Source: Lysinibacillus piscis (lineage in GTDB: Bacteria; Bacillota; Bacilli; Bacillales_A; Planococcaceae). Taken from it: a DNA stretch of 64,000 bases. The translations under genes and the position numbers were made by a program. The notes under the pieces were generated by a model. That model ran no database searches. It saw only the letters and a program-made list of their open reading frames with translations, and had not been told where the DNA came from. Every line of letters begins with the position of its first letter. The first letter of the stretch is position 1. Of this stretch, positions 18,789-27,939 are shown piece by piece. The stretch spans positions 186,001 to 250,000 of the forward strand of contig NZ_BRZA01000001.1 in assembly GCF_026012395.1 (NCBI RefSeq), in the 5' to 3' direction.

Positions 18789-21434
18789 CTATTTTTGCTC
18801 ACTTTTAATGCTAGCTTGAGCGGCTGCAAGACGTGCAAGCGGTATGCGGTATGGTGAGCAACTTACGTAATCTAACCCTACATTATGGCAAAAATGGATT
18901 GAGCTTTTTTCTCCTCCGTGCTCTCCACAAATTCCTGCTTTTAACGCTGGCTTCGTTTGTCTTCCAAGATTTACCCCCATCTCTACAAGTTTACCTACAC
19001 CTTCTTGGTCAAGCGTAGCAAATGGATTTTCTGGCAAAACCTTATTTTGGATGTAACTTTGAAGGAATTTACCTTCTGCATCATCACGACTATATCCAAA
19101 AGTTGTTTGAGTTAAATCATTCGTTCCAAAAGAGAAGAAGTCTGCCTCTTGTGCAATTTGATCAGCTGTTAAAGCTGCTCGTGGAATTTCAATCATCGTC
19201 CCAATGGAGTAATCATATTGCTGTCCAGTTTCCTCTGTCACTTGCAAACCAGCTTGCATCACCAATTCACGCATTTCTTTTAATTCATTTACATGACCAA
19301 CCAACGGAATCATAATCTCGGGTTTGACATCTACGCCTCTTTCTTTCACATTTGCTGTAGCATAAAAGATAGCTTTTGCCTGCATCATATAAATTTCAGG
19401 GTGCACCATTCCTAGTCGACAGCCCCTATGGCCTAACATTGGATTAAATTCGTGCAATTGACGAACTTTTCTTAAAAGTTGTTCCTTCTCTTGCAGTTCA
19501 TCTGGATTTGAACCTGATAGCTGAAGCTTTGTTACTTCAACAAGCAGCTCCTCCTTATTCGGTAAAAACTCATGCAGAGGAGGATCTAGTAAACGAATTG
19601 TCACAGGATTCCCTTGCATCGCTTCAAAAATTCCTTCAAAATCCTCCTGTTGCATTGGCAATAGCTTCTTAAGTGCTTCTTCTCGCTCTTCATATGTTTC
19701 TGCAAGAATCATCTCTTGTACAATAGGAATGCGAGTTGCATCCATAAACATATGCTCTGTACGACATAATCCAATCCCAGCAGCCCCAAATTCCAATGCC
19801 TTTTTAGCATCTTCAGGATTATCTGCATTTGCTCTTACATCCAGTTTCCTCTCATCATCAGCCCAAGTCAGTAACATTTGAAACTCCTCTGAAAGCTGCG
19901 GCTCAATCATTGGAATTTCACCTAGCATAATTTCACCCGTTGAACCGTCAATCGTAATTCTATCACCTTGACGTATAATCGTGTCTCCTACTTTAAACTG
20001 TTTTAATTTCAAATCAATATCTAATGTTTCACAGCCACATATGCAGGCTTTTCCCATCCCTCTTGCCACAACAGCAGCATGACTTGTCATACCTCCACGA
20101 CTTGTCACAGTTGCCTGAGCAGCAACAATACCGTGAATATCATCAGGTGTCGTTTCGGGGCGTACAAGAATCACCTCCTTTCCGTCTTTCGCCATTGCTT
20201 CCGCTTCATCCGCATCAAACACAACTTGTCCCGTTGCAGCTCCCGGAGAGGCTGGTAATCCCTTCGTCAATGGGCTACGTTTATAGGTATCATCAATTCG
20301 ACGATGGAGTAGCTGATTTAACTGATCTGGATCGACACGTAGAATGGCATCCTTCTTACTAATTTTTTGTTCTTCTACTAATTCAACTGCAATCCGAATA
20401 GCAGCCTGTGCTGTTCTCTTACCAGTTCGTGTTTGCAGGATAAATAATTTTCCACGCTCTACAGTGAACTCGATGTCTTGCATATCTCGATAGTGTCTTT
20501 CAAGCAGTTGACAAATCTCCACAAACTGCTTGTACACCTCTGACATTTCATCTTGAAGGGTAGAAATTGGTTGTGGGGTACGGATGCCTGCTACAACATC
20601 CTCTCCCTGTGCATTGATTAAATATTCACCATACAAATTCCTCTCTCCTGAAGAAGGATTACGTGTAAAGGCGACGCCAGTGCCAGAATCATTTCCCATA
20701 TTCCCAAAGACCATGCTTTGAATATTCACCGCTGTACCAAGATGACTAGGAATTTTTTGCAGACGGCGGTATACAATCGCACGTTGATTATTCCACGAAT
20801 CAAAAACAGCATTGATGGAAAGGAATAATTGCTCTCTTGGATTGTTTGGAAAATCCTTTCTTGTATGTTTTTTCACAATCGCTTTGTATGCTTGAATCAC
20901 TTCCTGCCAGTCTGCAGCAGTCATTTCCGGATCTGAAGCATATCTCTTTTGTTCCCTGATTTCCTCTAAAATTTGTTCGAAATAGAAACTATCTACACCA
21001 AGGACAACATCACTAAACATTTGAATAAATCTACGGTAAGAATCATAGGCAAACCGTGGATTGCTTGTAAGTTCAGCCATCCCTTTCACTGTTTCATCGT
21101 TCATTCCAAGATTTAACACTGTGTCCATCATACCAGGCATTGAAAAGACTGCACCAGATCGTACAGAAACAAGCAATGGATTCATTGGATCTCCAAGTCT
21201 TTTTCCTGTTTTTTCTTCCAATCTCTGAAGAGCATCTAAAATTTGAGATTGAATCTCTGCTGGAAGAGATTTCTCTGCATCATAATAGGAATTACAAGCT
21301 TCTGTCGAAATCGTAAAACCATAAGGAACGGGTAAACCAATTCGAATCATTTCTGCTAAATTCGCTCCTTTGCCTCCTAAAAGCTCCTTCATTTCACTGT
21401 TTCCTTCGTCAAACATATATACAAACTTACTCAT
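18789..21434 (-). CDS. ppdK: Pyruvate, phosphate dikinase
   Basis: Interconverts pyruvate + ATP + Pi and PEP + AMP + PPi, giving a reversible route around pyruvate kinase. About 881 residues in the usual order: N-terminal ATP-grasp domain (LGGKGANLAEM), central swivelling domain with the phospho-histidine in GGMTSHAAVVARGMGKA (about residue 450), and C-terminal PEP/pyruvate barrel with AGICGEHGG. The catalytic threonine region two residues before that histidine is the target of the regulator encoded directly upstream. The start is taken as ATG; a TTG three codons before it is also possible. It overlaps the end of the regulator gene by 8 nt, which implies translational coupling. Confidence 0.97.
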   Translation of the reverse strand: MSKFVYMFDEGNSEMKELLGGKGANLAEMIRIGLPVPYGFTISTEACNSYYDAEKSLPAEIQSQILDALQRLEEKTGKRLGDPMNPLLVSVRSGAVFSMPGMMDTVLNLGMNDETVKGMAELTSNPRFAYDSYRRFIQMFSDVVLGVDSFYFEQILEEIREQKRYASDPEMTAADWQEVIQAYKAIVKKHTRKDFPNNPREQLFLSINAVFDSWNNQRAIVYRRLQKIPSHLGTAVNIQSMVFGNMGNDSGTGVAFTRNPSSGERNLYGEYLINAQGEDVVAGIRTPQPISTLQDEMSEVYKQFVEICQLLERHYRDMQDIEFTVERGKLFILQTRTGKRTAQAAIRIAVELVEEQKISKKDAILRVDPDQLNQLLHRRIDDTYKRSPLTKGLPASPGAATGQVVFDADEAEAMAKDGKEVILVRPETTPDDIHGIVAAQATVTSRGGMTSHAAVVARGMGKACICGCETLDIDLKLKQFKVGDTIIRQGDRITIDGSTGEIMLGEIPMIEPQLSEEFQMLLTWADDERKLDVRANADNPEDAKKALEFGAAGIGLCRTEHMFMDATRIPIVQEMILAETYEEREEALKKLLPMQQEDFEGIFEAMQGNPVTIRLLDPPLHEFLPNKEELLVEVTKLQLSGSNPDELQEKEQLLRKVRQLHEFNPMLGHRGCRLGMVHPEIYMMQAKAIFYATANVKERGVDVKPEIMIPLVGHVNELKEMRELVMQAGLQVTEETGQQYDYSIGTMIEIPRAALTADQIAQEADFFSFGTNDLTQTTFGYSRDDAEGKFLQSYIQNKVLPENPFATLDQEGVGKLVEMGVNLGRQTKPALKAGICGEHGGEKSSIHFCHNVGLDYVSCSPYRIPLARLAAAQASIKSEQK

Positions 21435-22251
21435 ATACTCCAATTCCCCTCTTTTTTAAGATTGCTAATATGAAATCCGCAGCCTCTTCCACTGCTTTAT
21501 TAGAAACATCAATAATCGGACAACCTAAGCGTTTGATAATCTTTTCAGCATAGTCTAGTTCCTCAAGAATTCGCTCCAGATTGGCATAATTTGCTTGAGC
21601 TGTTAATCCTAAATTTTTCAAACGCTCTCTGCGTATTTCATTCAGTTTATCTGGTGTAATCACTAAACCGATACAGACATTTCTTCGAAGCTCAAACAGT
21701 TCATCAGGAGGTGCTACCTCTGGTACTAAAGGTACATTCGCCACATTCAGTCCTTTATGGGCTAAGTAAATAGAAAGAGGTGTCTTTGATGTTCGGGAAA
21801 TTCCAATTAATACAATGTCTGCATACTTTAGCCCTTGAGGATTCCGTCCATCATCATTTTTCACCGCAAATTCAATAGCCTTCACCCTTCGAAAATAGTT
21901 AGCATCTAATTGTCTCATTAAACCAGGTTCACACTTGGGGGTCATTTGAAATGTATGAGCAAATGCTTCCATTAGTGGATTGATTAAATCAATGGCAATA
22001 ATCCCCTCTTCTCTTCCTCTTTGGTCAAGATATTCTTTTAAAAAGGGAATTACTATCGTATAGGCAATGATGGCATTACTTCGCTTGGCGACAACAATAA
22101 TTTCATCAATATCTTCAGCTTTCTGTACATAGGACCTATGTTGAATCTCCACATCATCTTCATTAAATTGGGCTGCAACTGCTTTAACGGTTAGCTCAGC
22201 TGTTTCACCAACTGAGTCGGAAACTACATAAACAATTTTTTTCTCATTCAC
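21427..22251 (-). CDS. yqfL: Bifunctional PPDK regulatory kinase/pyrophosphorylase (PDRP, DUF299)
   Basis: ADP-dependent kinase and Pi-dependent pyrophosphorylase that inactivates and reactivates PPDK by modifying the active-site threonine. 274 residues with the family start KKIVYVVSDSVGETAE and the P-loop-like GISRTSKTPLSIYLA (about residues 150-164). The start chosen is GTG because GGGAGAGGTG is at good distance; an upstream in-frame ATG at 22320 has no ribosome site. The 8-nt overlap with ppdK makes them an operon, which strongly supports PPDK rather than PEP synthase as the partner. Confidence 0.93.
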   Translation of the reverse strand: MNEKKIVYVVSDSVGETAELTVKAVAAQFNEDDVEIQHRSYVQKAEDIDEIIVVAKRSNAIIAYTIVIPFLKEYLDQRGREEGIIAIDLINPLMEAFAHTFQMTPKCEPGLMRQLDANYFRRVKAIEFAVKNDDGRNPQGLKYADIVLIGISRTSKTPLSIYLAHKGLNVANVPLVPEVAPPDELFELRRNVCIGLVITPDKLNEIRRERLKNLGLTAQANYANLERILEELDYAEKIIKRLGCPIIDVSNKAVEEAADFILAILKKRGIGVYE

Positions 22252-23074
22252 ATCTAGCCCACCTCTCCCTTGTTGATTGGTCATTTCATATGCAGCTACT
22301 ACAGTCATGACATCATTCATACAACCATTATCTCACCATGATTTAGATTCATAATTAAAAGCCACAATCAGAACTCCCAGCATCACATGTACAATTGAAT
22401 TCCCATCAAATGCAACAATCATTATTCATCCACCAGCTCAAAAGCTCTAAAAAGAGGTAGCATCAGAGAAATCTGGTTATCCATCTTATAAAAATCAGCA
22501 ATATCTAAAGTATTCTAAACTCAGTAAATAGCCGATTTATAGTAATCAACTATATGATGGTGTTTGGCTATTAAGAAATGAAATTGTCTATTTTCATGAT
22601 TGTTCATCTGCCTCCTAGTTAAATTGATTTGAAGCGACCACATTCTACTAATTAATAAGCACACACAGTAATCATTTTTACATTTGTTCTATAATGTTAC
22701 TTATGTAAATATTGTAGTGCATTCAATTATTTCATGTCAACGTAATTTTCTGAATTTTTAAACTTCACAATAGAGCCATCAGCACAAAAAAGAGAAATCG
22801 AATTTCATCGATTTCTCTTCATGTCTAACTTATATGGATAAAAATAATAAGGATTTTTTACTCATAACACTTCACACTCATACTCAATTACTCATATTTT
22901 TTAGGTTTGAGGACCACTGATTTTACATTGGTTTTACAAAAAAACATTTGTAAAAAATACTACAACTAAGTATTCTATCAATTCAATCACTTCTACATAA
23001 ATAAACGCAATCACCATTCATTTTAGTAAATGGCTACCATGCGAAAGTGAAACATCACACAAATTATCCTTTCA
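22252..23074. other. 823-bp intergenic region without a recognisable gene
   Basis: AT-rich. It holds the promoter side of the yqfL-ppdK operon and a terminator hairpin at 22788-22819. A minus-strand stretch at about 22620-22540 starts after AGGAGG (ATG at 22613 region) but ends after about 28 codons. In-frame stops are frequent elsewhere in both strands. It looks like decayed sequence. Confidence 0.5.
22788..22819 (-). terminator. Terminator-like hairpin downstream of the plsY operon
   Basis: AGAGAAATCGA with TCGATTTCTCT, followed by TTTTTT on the minus strand. It is about 255 nt after the last gene of the operon (23075), so it may be that operon's terminator or a remnant. Confidence 0.6.
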
Positions 23075-24619
23075 TTACTCTACAGCCATAACTTGCTCAT
23101 AATAGTCTAAAATCTCTCCTAAGCGAAGAACAGCTACATCAAAGTCAGGCTGAATAACAGCAAACTGGATAAAATGATGCGCACGTAAATACGTACTATC
23201 ACCATGTGCAAACAGACCGTTTAATGATAAATCTAACTGCAAATTAGCGAGTATTGGTGGATACTGTAACGTGATTAGCATTGGATAGGTAGTAGCCGAT
23301 ACTTGCTGGTTCATAAATGGCAATTGTGATAACGTAGCAAATCGTTGCTGTAATTGCGCATACCTTGCTGGATATGCTTGAAGTGCCTCCACCATACTAC
23401 CAACTAAAGTAGCGGGCAATGTAAATGGAATCCCTCCCTCTTGATAATTGGCTAAATCTAGATAATTAGGCACAATTGCTGAGGGTTGTGCACGATATTG
23501 TGAGAATACCACTGCTAAGCCACTCAGTGCACCAATTGCCTTGCCACTTACAGCCGTTGCTAAATAACAATCCTTCAGTGAAAATGGCATGGCTCCAAAA
23601 GAACTGATGCAATCCACACAGAGTTTTATGTCATATTTCTTTGTTAATTGGACAAGGTCATCTAGCGAATTGCACATGCTAGTGGAAGTTTCACCATGTA
23701 CCCCTAGCACCCAAGTATACTGACTTGTTTGTAACGATTGCTCGATAATATTCAAATCGAACGGCTGCCCCCATGCCTTTTCTATCACATCAAAATCCAA
23801 AGACCACCGTGCTGCCTGACGTTGCAAACGCTCACCAAACTCACCATTTGTTAAAATAAGCCCGCGTCCTAATTGTTGTGTATGCAACTGCCCTAGCATC
23901 ATCTCATTCGCTAATGTTCCTGTCCCAACGACAATTGCTATATGATTGGCTTCAGATAGCTCAAGCAATTTTTGAGACATTTGCTTATAAAGGGCTTGAA
24001 AGGCTAACGTACGATGTGATAGCTCTGAATAATCCCCGCTTGCCTGCTGTTTTACGGGTCCAGGATAAAATGTGTAACAATCCTTCGCAAGGCGCTGCTG
24101 CAATGATTGCTCAAATTGCTTTCTCGTTAACACCATCGGCAAAAACTGTGCTTCCTGTGTGCCTACAGCAGGAGCAAATTGTGTAAAGCCCATTTGTTCA
24201 TATAATTTTTGTTCTCGTGTGGTCCCTGAGATAACGGCAGCCGTATAGCCTTTTTCATAAGCATAGGTCGTTAAAGCCTGCATTAACTTCATAAATACAC
24301 GCCCTGTACGATAGCCTTTCTTCACAGCCAACAGACGAATTTCACATAATTTTTCACAGTTTATTGATGCTAAAAATGGCTCTACCTCACCAATTTTTTC
24401 ATCCAGTGAAAAAGGACGTTGGTCTCGAAACGCTAGCATACCAACCAATTCTGTCTTTTTATAAACGACTACATATGTATTTTCTTGATGAAAGCGATCC
24501 ACCTTTCGCCTCTCATGATTTGGTTCATGCTGCGGAATTTCCTCCACAAATGTTTCATAATTTAACCGTGCAATCGCTTCAAATTCTTGCTCACTTTGCG
24601 CAATTTTACACCAATACAT
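23075..24619 (-). CDS. GNAT acyltransferase fused to a class V aminotransferase
   Basis: 514 residues with two domains. Residues 1-165 resemble GNAT acyltransferases (EIRLLAVKKGYRTGRVFMKL is the acetyl-CoA loop region). Residues 185-514 resemble PLP-dependent class V aminotransferases of the serine-pyruvate/phosphonate type, with the entry YTFYPGPVKQ, the PLP-binding aspartate in LCVDCISSFGAM and the probable Schiff-base lysine in AVSGKAIGALSG. The ribosome site is GGAGG. It starts 4 nt after the plsY stop, so the two are co-transcribed. Substrates cannot be read from sequence; the neighbour suggests lipid or small-molecule modification. The fusion is intact with no frameshift at the join. 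Confidence 0.8.
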   Translation of the reverse strand: MYWCKIAQSEQEFEAIARLNYETFVEEIPQHEPNHERRKVDRFHQENTYVVVYKKTELVGMLAFRDQRPFSLDEKIGEVEPFLASINCEKLCEIRLLAVKKGYRTGRVFMKLMQALTTYAYEKGYTAAVISGTTREQKLYEQMGFTQFAPAVGTQEAQFLPMVLTRKQFEQSLQQRLAKDCYTFYPGPVKQQASGDYSELSHRTLAFQALYKQMSQKLLELSEANHIAIVVGTGTLANEMMLGQLHTQQLGRGLILTNGEFGERLQRQAARWSLDFDVIEKAWGQPFDLNIIEQSLQTSQYTWVLGVHGETSTSMCNSLDDLVQLTKKYDIKLCVDCISSFGAMPFSLKDCYLATAVSGKAIGALSGLAVVFSQYRAQPSAIVPNYLDLANYQEGGIPFTLPATLVGSMVEALQAYPARYAQLQQRFATLSQLPFMNQQVSATTYPMLITLQYPPILANLQLDLSLNGLFAHGDSTYLRAHHFIQFAVIQPDFDVAVLRLGEILDYYEQVMAVE

Positions 24620-24623
24620 CTTC

Positions 24624-25184
24624 TTACCTCCATTTCTTCAATGATTCTTTAATATTAGACATATGTTTAATAATCATGCATCCTATCACAATAAAAATAG
24701 GGCTATAGAGCTGTAGATTTCCTGTATAAACAATCGCACCTATATAGAGTACAAAGCCACCTAGCATACTTAATGTTAAACTTCTTGTAATGATAAGTGT
24801 AAGCACTGTTCCCACAATCATCATACAAAATAGGCTTGGTGAAAGAGCAAGACCTACACCAATGAACGTAGCGACACCTTTTCCCCCTTGAAACTTTAAC
24901 CATATAGGATATAAATGCCCGATAATGACGAGGGCGGCTCCTCCAATAACTACCCATTCATCTAATTGTAGATAACGTCCCACAAACACCACTATTACAC
25001 CCTTCAAGGCATCTCCTAAAAACGTCCATAAAAAAGCCCATTTCCCAAGAACACTGCCTGCATTACGCGCTCCTAAATTTTTACTGCGCTCCATCTGTAA
25101 ATTAACACCATACACTCTTCCAACGAAAAAGGCTGTCATAATGTTCCCAATTAGATAACTAGCTAACCAATAAAAACCAATCAC
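24624..25184 (-). CDS. plsY: Acyl-phosphate:glycerol-3-phosphate acyltransferase-like protein (PlsY)
   Basis: Membrane enzyme that acylates glycerol 3-phosphate from acyl-phosphate, the first step of phospholipid synthesis. About 186 residues with five hydrophobic segments. The loop motifs are recognisable: SKNLGARNAGSVLG (family: GSGNxGATNxxR), PIWLKFQGGKGVAT (glycerol-3-phosphate loop) and the final cytosolic IKESL. The first loop departs from the GATN form, so this may be a paralogue with altered substrate rather than the housekeeping enzyme. The start is GTG 4 nt after GGGGGAG; an upstream in-frame ATG lies inside the preceding terminator region. It is followed by the GNAT-aminotransferase gene. 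Confidence 0.8.
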   Translation of the reverse strand: MIGFYWLASYLIGNIMTAFFVGRVYGVNLQMERSKNLGARNAGSVLGKWAFLWTFLGDALKGVIVVFVGRYLQLDEWVVIGGAALVIIGHLYPIWLKFQGGKGVATFIGVGLALSPSLFCMMIVGTVLTLIITRSLTLSMLGGFVLYIGAIVYTGNLQLYSPIFIVIGCMIIKHMSNIKESLKKWR

Positions 25185-25232
25185 ATAACTCCCCCTATGA
25201 TTTTTCCATCTATCTCCACTTTCTATATCATA

Positions 25233-25267
25233 AAACAGGAGCATATGTCTTAGCAATGCTCCTGTTT
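25233..25267 (-). terminator. Terminator between ypdA and plsY
   Basis: Perfect 12-bp stem AAACAGGAGCAT/ATGCTCCTGTTT with T-rich flanks. In minus-strand order it lies between the plsY start and the ypdA stop, so it would cut read-through from plsY's upstream side. A-tract and T-tract suggest bidirectional use. Confidence 0.75.
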
Positions 25268-25277
25268 GTCATTCGTT

Positions 25278-26249
25278 TTATTCACTTTTTGTCTTGGCTC
25301 TAATAGCTTGTGCAATGGCATCTCCATGGAAACGCCCATTCTCGATGAAAATTTCATTGGCATTATTGCCCGCTGCTAATACACCCGCAATAAACAACCC
25401 TTCCACATTCGTTTCCATCGTCTCTGGATGATAAAATGGACGACCTGTTTCCTCATCAATCGTTACACCCATCGCCCGTATAAAGGTATGGTCAGGATGA
25501 TAGCCTGTCATGGCAAAAACAAAGTCATTGACGATGGTTAGCTCCTGTCCATGACGATTCAACACAACCTCATGCTCCCGAATTTCCACAACATTTGTCT
25601 CAAAATACATTTCCACTTCACCTGCACGCACAACACCGTCAAACTCTGGAAGTACCCAAGGCTTCACACTTGCCGAGTATTCGCTCCCCCGATAAACAAC
25701 TGTTACACGAGCACCTGCTTTATTCAATTCCAATGCGGCATCAACTGCTGAATTTTTCCCACCAATAACAAGGACATCTGTATCAAAAAATTCATGCCCC
25801 TCTTTAAAATAATGATAAACCTTTGGCAATTGTTCACCTGCAATATTCAAATAGTTAGGGTGATCATAATAGCCTGTCGCAATCACCACGTATGGTGCTT
25901 CATAAACCGCTTTATCGGTCGTTACTGTAAACATTTCTCCCTGCTTGACAACTTGCTGAACCATTTCAAATCGATGGACTTGAATGTCTTTCAAACGTAC
26001 CACTTCTCGGTAGTAAACAAGCGCTTGATTGCGTTTTGGCTTACGTCCTTCAATGATAAACGGTACATCCCCAATCGCTAATCGTTCACTTGTACTGAAA
26101 AATGTTTGATGTGTAGGGTAATTGTAAATTGCATTCACGATATTGCCCTTTTCAATGACAATTGGCTGTAAACCAATGTTTTGTAAAGCAATTGCCGCAG
26201 CTAAACCGCATGGACCACCACCAACAATAACTGCATCTACTTGCTGCAT
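25278..26249 (-). CDS. ypdA: YpdA-family FAD-dependent bacillithiol disulfide reductase
   Basis: NADPH- and FAD-dependent oxidoreductase. Homologues (YpdA/Bdr) reduce oxidised bacillithiol in Bacillus and Staphylococcus. 323 residues: N-terminal FAD motif VIVGGGPCGLAAAIAL (about residues 7-22) with the family-specific cysteine in GGPCG, the NADPH motif VIGGKNSAVDAALEL in the middle, and the C-terminal FAD-closing GLFIAGVLAAG. The start is ATG 6 nt after GAGGTG. Gene order ypdA-ypbG-ypbE-recQ-ypbB-fer matches B. subtilis. Confidence 0.94.
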   Translation of the reverse strand: MQQVDAVIVGGGPCGLAAAIALQNIGLQPIVIEKGNIVNAIYNYPTHQTFFSTSERLAIGDVPFIIEGRKPKRNQALVYYREVVRLKDIQVHRFEMVQQVVKQGEMFTVTTDKAVYEAPYVVIATGYYDHPNYLNIAGEQLPKVYHYFKEGHEFFDTDVLVIGGKNSAVDAALELNKAGARVTVVYRGSEYSASVKPWVLPEFDGVVRAGEVEMYFETNVVEIREHEVVLNRHGQELTIVNDFVFAMTGYHPDHTFIRAMGVTIDEETGRPFYHPETMETNVEGLFIAGVLAAGNNANEIFIENGRFHGDAIAQAIRAKTKSE

Positions 26250-26264
26250 AACTGACACCTCATT

Positions 26265-27020
26265 TTATTCTTTAGAAATTTCAATCTCGATTACATGACA
26301 TTGTGGTTTTGCCCCTAAACGCAATGGTAATAATGTTGTGCCATAGCCATTGCTCACTAATGTCATCACACCGTCTCGCTCTCGATAAGAGCCGTTCGGA
26401 TGGACACCATATGGACCAAGGCGAATTTGCCCGCCATGCAAATGACCACCCATCATTAAATCGGCACGGAATTTAGCACGGACTCTTGCAAAGACACCTG
26501 GGTTATGAGAGATAAAGACGACTAAATCATCTGCGCCTACCTTTTGAAAAGCCTCATCAAAGCTATATCTTCTCGTTGATGTATCTTCAATTGCACTGAG
26601 CCAAAAACGGTTTTTCATTGGTAATAACACCGCATCATTTGCAATAATTCGCACCCCATATTCTTGGAAAATCGTACACAAACGTTCTTCTCCTACTTCA
26701 CGATCATTATTTCCCCATACAAAATAAGTAGGCCCTAATGCTGTCAATAGCTTCAAATTTTCATGAATACGGGTGATCGGTGTACGATGATCCGCAAAAT
26801 CTCCACCGATAATGACCGCATCGAATGGTGTTACCAATTGTTTGATCATGGCAGGATTTATTTTACGTAAATGTGTATCGGAAATAAAAAACAATCGTAC
26901 CGCTTCCTCTTGACCCTGCAATTGTAGTGAATGCTGTAAAATATTATTTTCATGTGCTATTTTCCACATATACAGTAAAAAGGCAATGATGCCGATAAAA
27001 ACAATCCCTACATATATCAT
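26265..27020 (-). CDS. ypbG: Membrane-anchored metallophosphoesterase (YpbG-like)
   Basis: About 251 residues. An N-terminal membrane helix (VGIVFIGIIAFLLYMW) is followed by a calcineurin-type phosphoesterase domain with the metal ligands in ISDTHLR, GGDFADHR, WGNNDRE, SHNP and GGHLHGGQIRLG. This is the UDP-2,3-diacylglucosamine-pyrophosphatase-like/YkuE-like branch; the real substrate in Gram-positives is not known. The active site may face outside or inside, as topology is not decided by the sequence alone. The start is the ATG after AAGGAG. It is 15 nt upstream of ypdA. Confidence 0.9.
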   Translation of the reverse strand: MIYVGIVFIGIIAFLLYMWKIAHENNILQHSLQLQGQEEAVRLFFISDTHLRKINPAMIKQLVTPFDAVIIGGDFADHRTPITRIHENLKLLTALGPTYFVWGNNDREVGEERLCTIFQEYGVRIIANDAVLLPMKNRFWLSAIEDTSTRRYSFDEAFQKVGADDLVVFISHNPGVFARVRAKFRADLMMGGHLHGGQIRLGPYGVHPNGSYRERDGVMTLVSNGYGTTLLPLRLGAKPQCHVIEIEISKE

Positions 27021-27047
27021 GACCACTTGCTCCTTCCATATTACAGC

Positions 27048-27083
27048 AAAAAGACGATTCCCAATGTTGACGAATCGTCTTTT
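27048..27083 (-). terminator. Bidirectional-type terminator between ypbE and ypbG
   Basis: AAAAAGACGATTC pairs with GAATCGTCTTTT around an 11-nt loop, 96 nt after the LysM gene stop. Confidence 0.85.
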
Positions 27084-27178
27084 CTAACATAAGACGCACG
27101 TTTTCATTTCATCGATGTGAACGTTTGTCTTTCATTGTATATGAGATCAACACGATTGCCAAAGAATGACACCTATTA

Positions 27179-27856
27179 TTAAGGGAGCTTAATGACTTGC
27201 CCTACATAAATATCATTAGAAGCCATGCCGTTTGCTGCACGAATTTTGGCTAATGTTGTTTCACTGCCATCACCATAATGATTTAAGGCAATGCGATAAA
27301 GGTTTTCATTCGTTTTCACTGTATGTGTGCTTGCTTTTGCAGCCTGTTTTGCCTCTTCTGCTTTGCGTGCTTCTTCGGCTTTTTTAGCGGCCTCTGCTTC
27401 AGCTTGTTTTTGCTGAGCAATACGTGCCTCTTCTGCCTTTTTTGCTTCTTCCGCTGCTTTTTGTTGAGCCGCTAATTTCTCAGCGTCTTTTTTTGCTTGC
27501 TCTACTGCCGCTTGATTATCTTTTTCGTCCTGTTCATTTTGTTTTTCTTCTGCTGGTGTTGCTTTTTCATCGACTTTGCCTACTTCAATCACAGCATCTG
27601 ATTGCTTTTCTACCTCTTCAATTGGCTTACCTGGCTCATAAAATTTCACAAAATACAGTAACACAGACGCTGGACATAAAATAAAAATAATAAAAAGTAC
27701 TGTCATTAAAGGGAATCTACGCTTTTTATTTGTCGGTTTCTTTTTATGATCACCATTTTTATCCATACGAGAAACTCTCGATAATGTTTCTTGCTCTTCA
27801 CCTTCAAAGGATTGACGATGTTCTTCCATTTTATCACGATAATCTTCTTTACTCAT
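27179..27856 (-). CDS. ypbE: Membrane-anchored LysM protein (YpbE-like)
   Basis: 225 residues. A charged cytoplasmic N-terminus (about 46 residues) is followed by one membrane helix (FPLMTVLFIIFILCPASVLLYF) and a long Ala/Glu/Lys-rich coiled-coil-like stretch with repeating AEEAKKAEEAR-type units (about residues 100-175). A single C-terminal LysM domain (THTVKTNENLYRIALNHYG to GQVIKLP) should bind peptidoglycan. The layout suggests a tether between membrane and wall. Gene order equals B. subtilis ypbE upstream of recS. The Ala/Lys/Glu repeats are low complexity and could vary in length among strains. Confidence 0.9.
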   Translation of the reverse strand: MSKEDYRDKMEEHRQSFEGEEQETLSRVSRMDKNGDHKKKPTNKKRRFPLMTVLFIIFILCPASVLLYFVKFYEPGKPIEEVEKQSDAVIEVGKVDEKATPAEEKQNEQDEKDNQAAVEQAKKDAEKLAAQQKAAEEAKKAEEARIAQQKQAEAEAAKKAEEARKAEEAKQAAKASTHTVKTNENLYRIALNHYGDGSETTLAKIRAANGMASNDIYVGQVIKLP

Positions 27857-27939
27857 TGATTTACCTCCAACCTTACTACGCTTTCTATGATTCTATTATG
27901 ACGAATATTGCGAAAAAAGTAAATGACCGCAATCGACAG

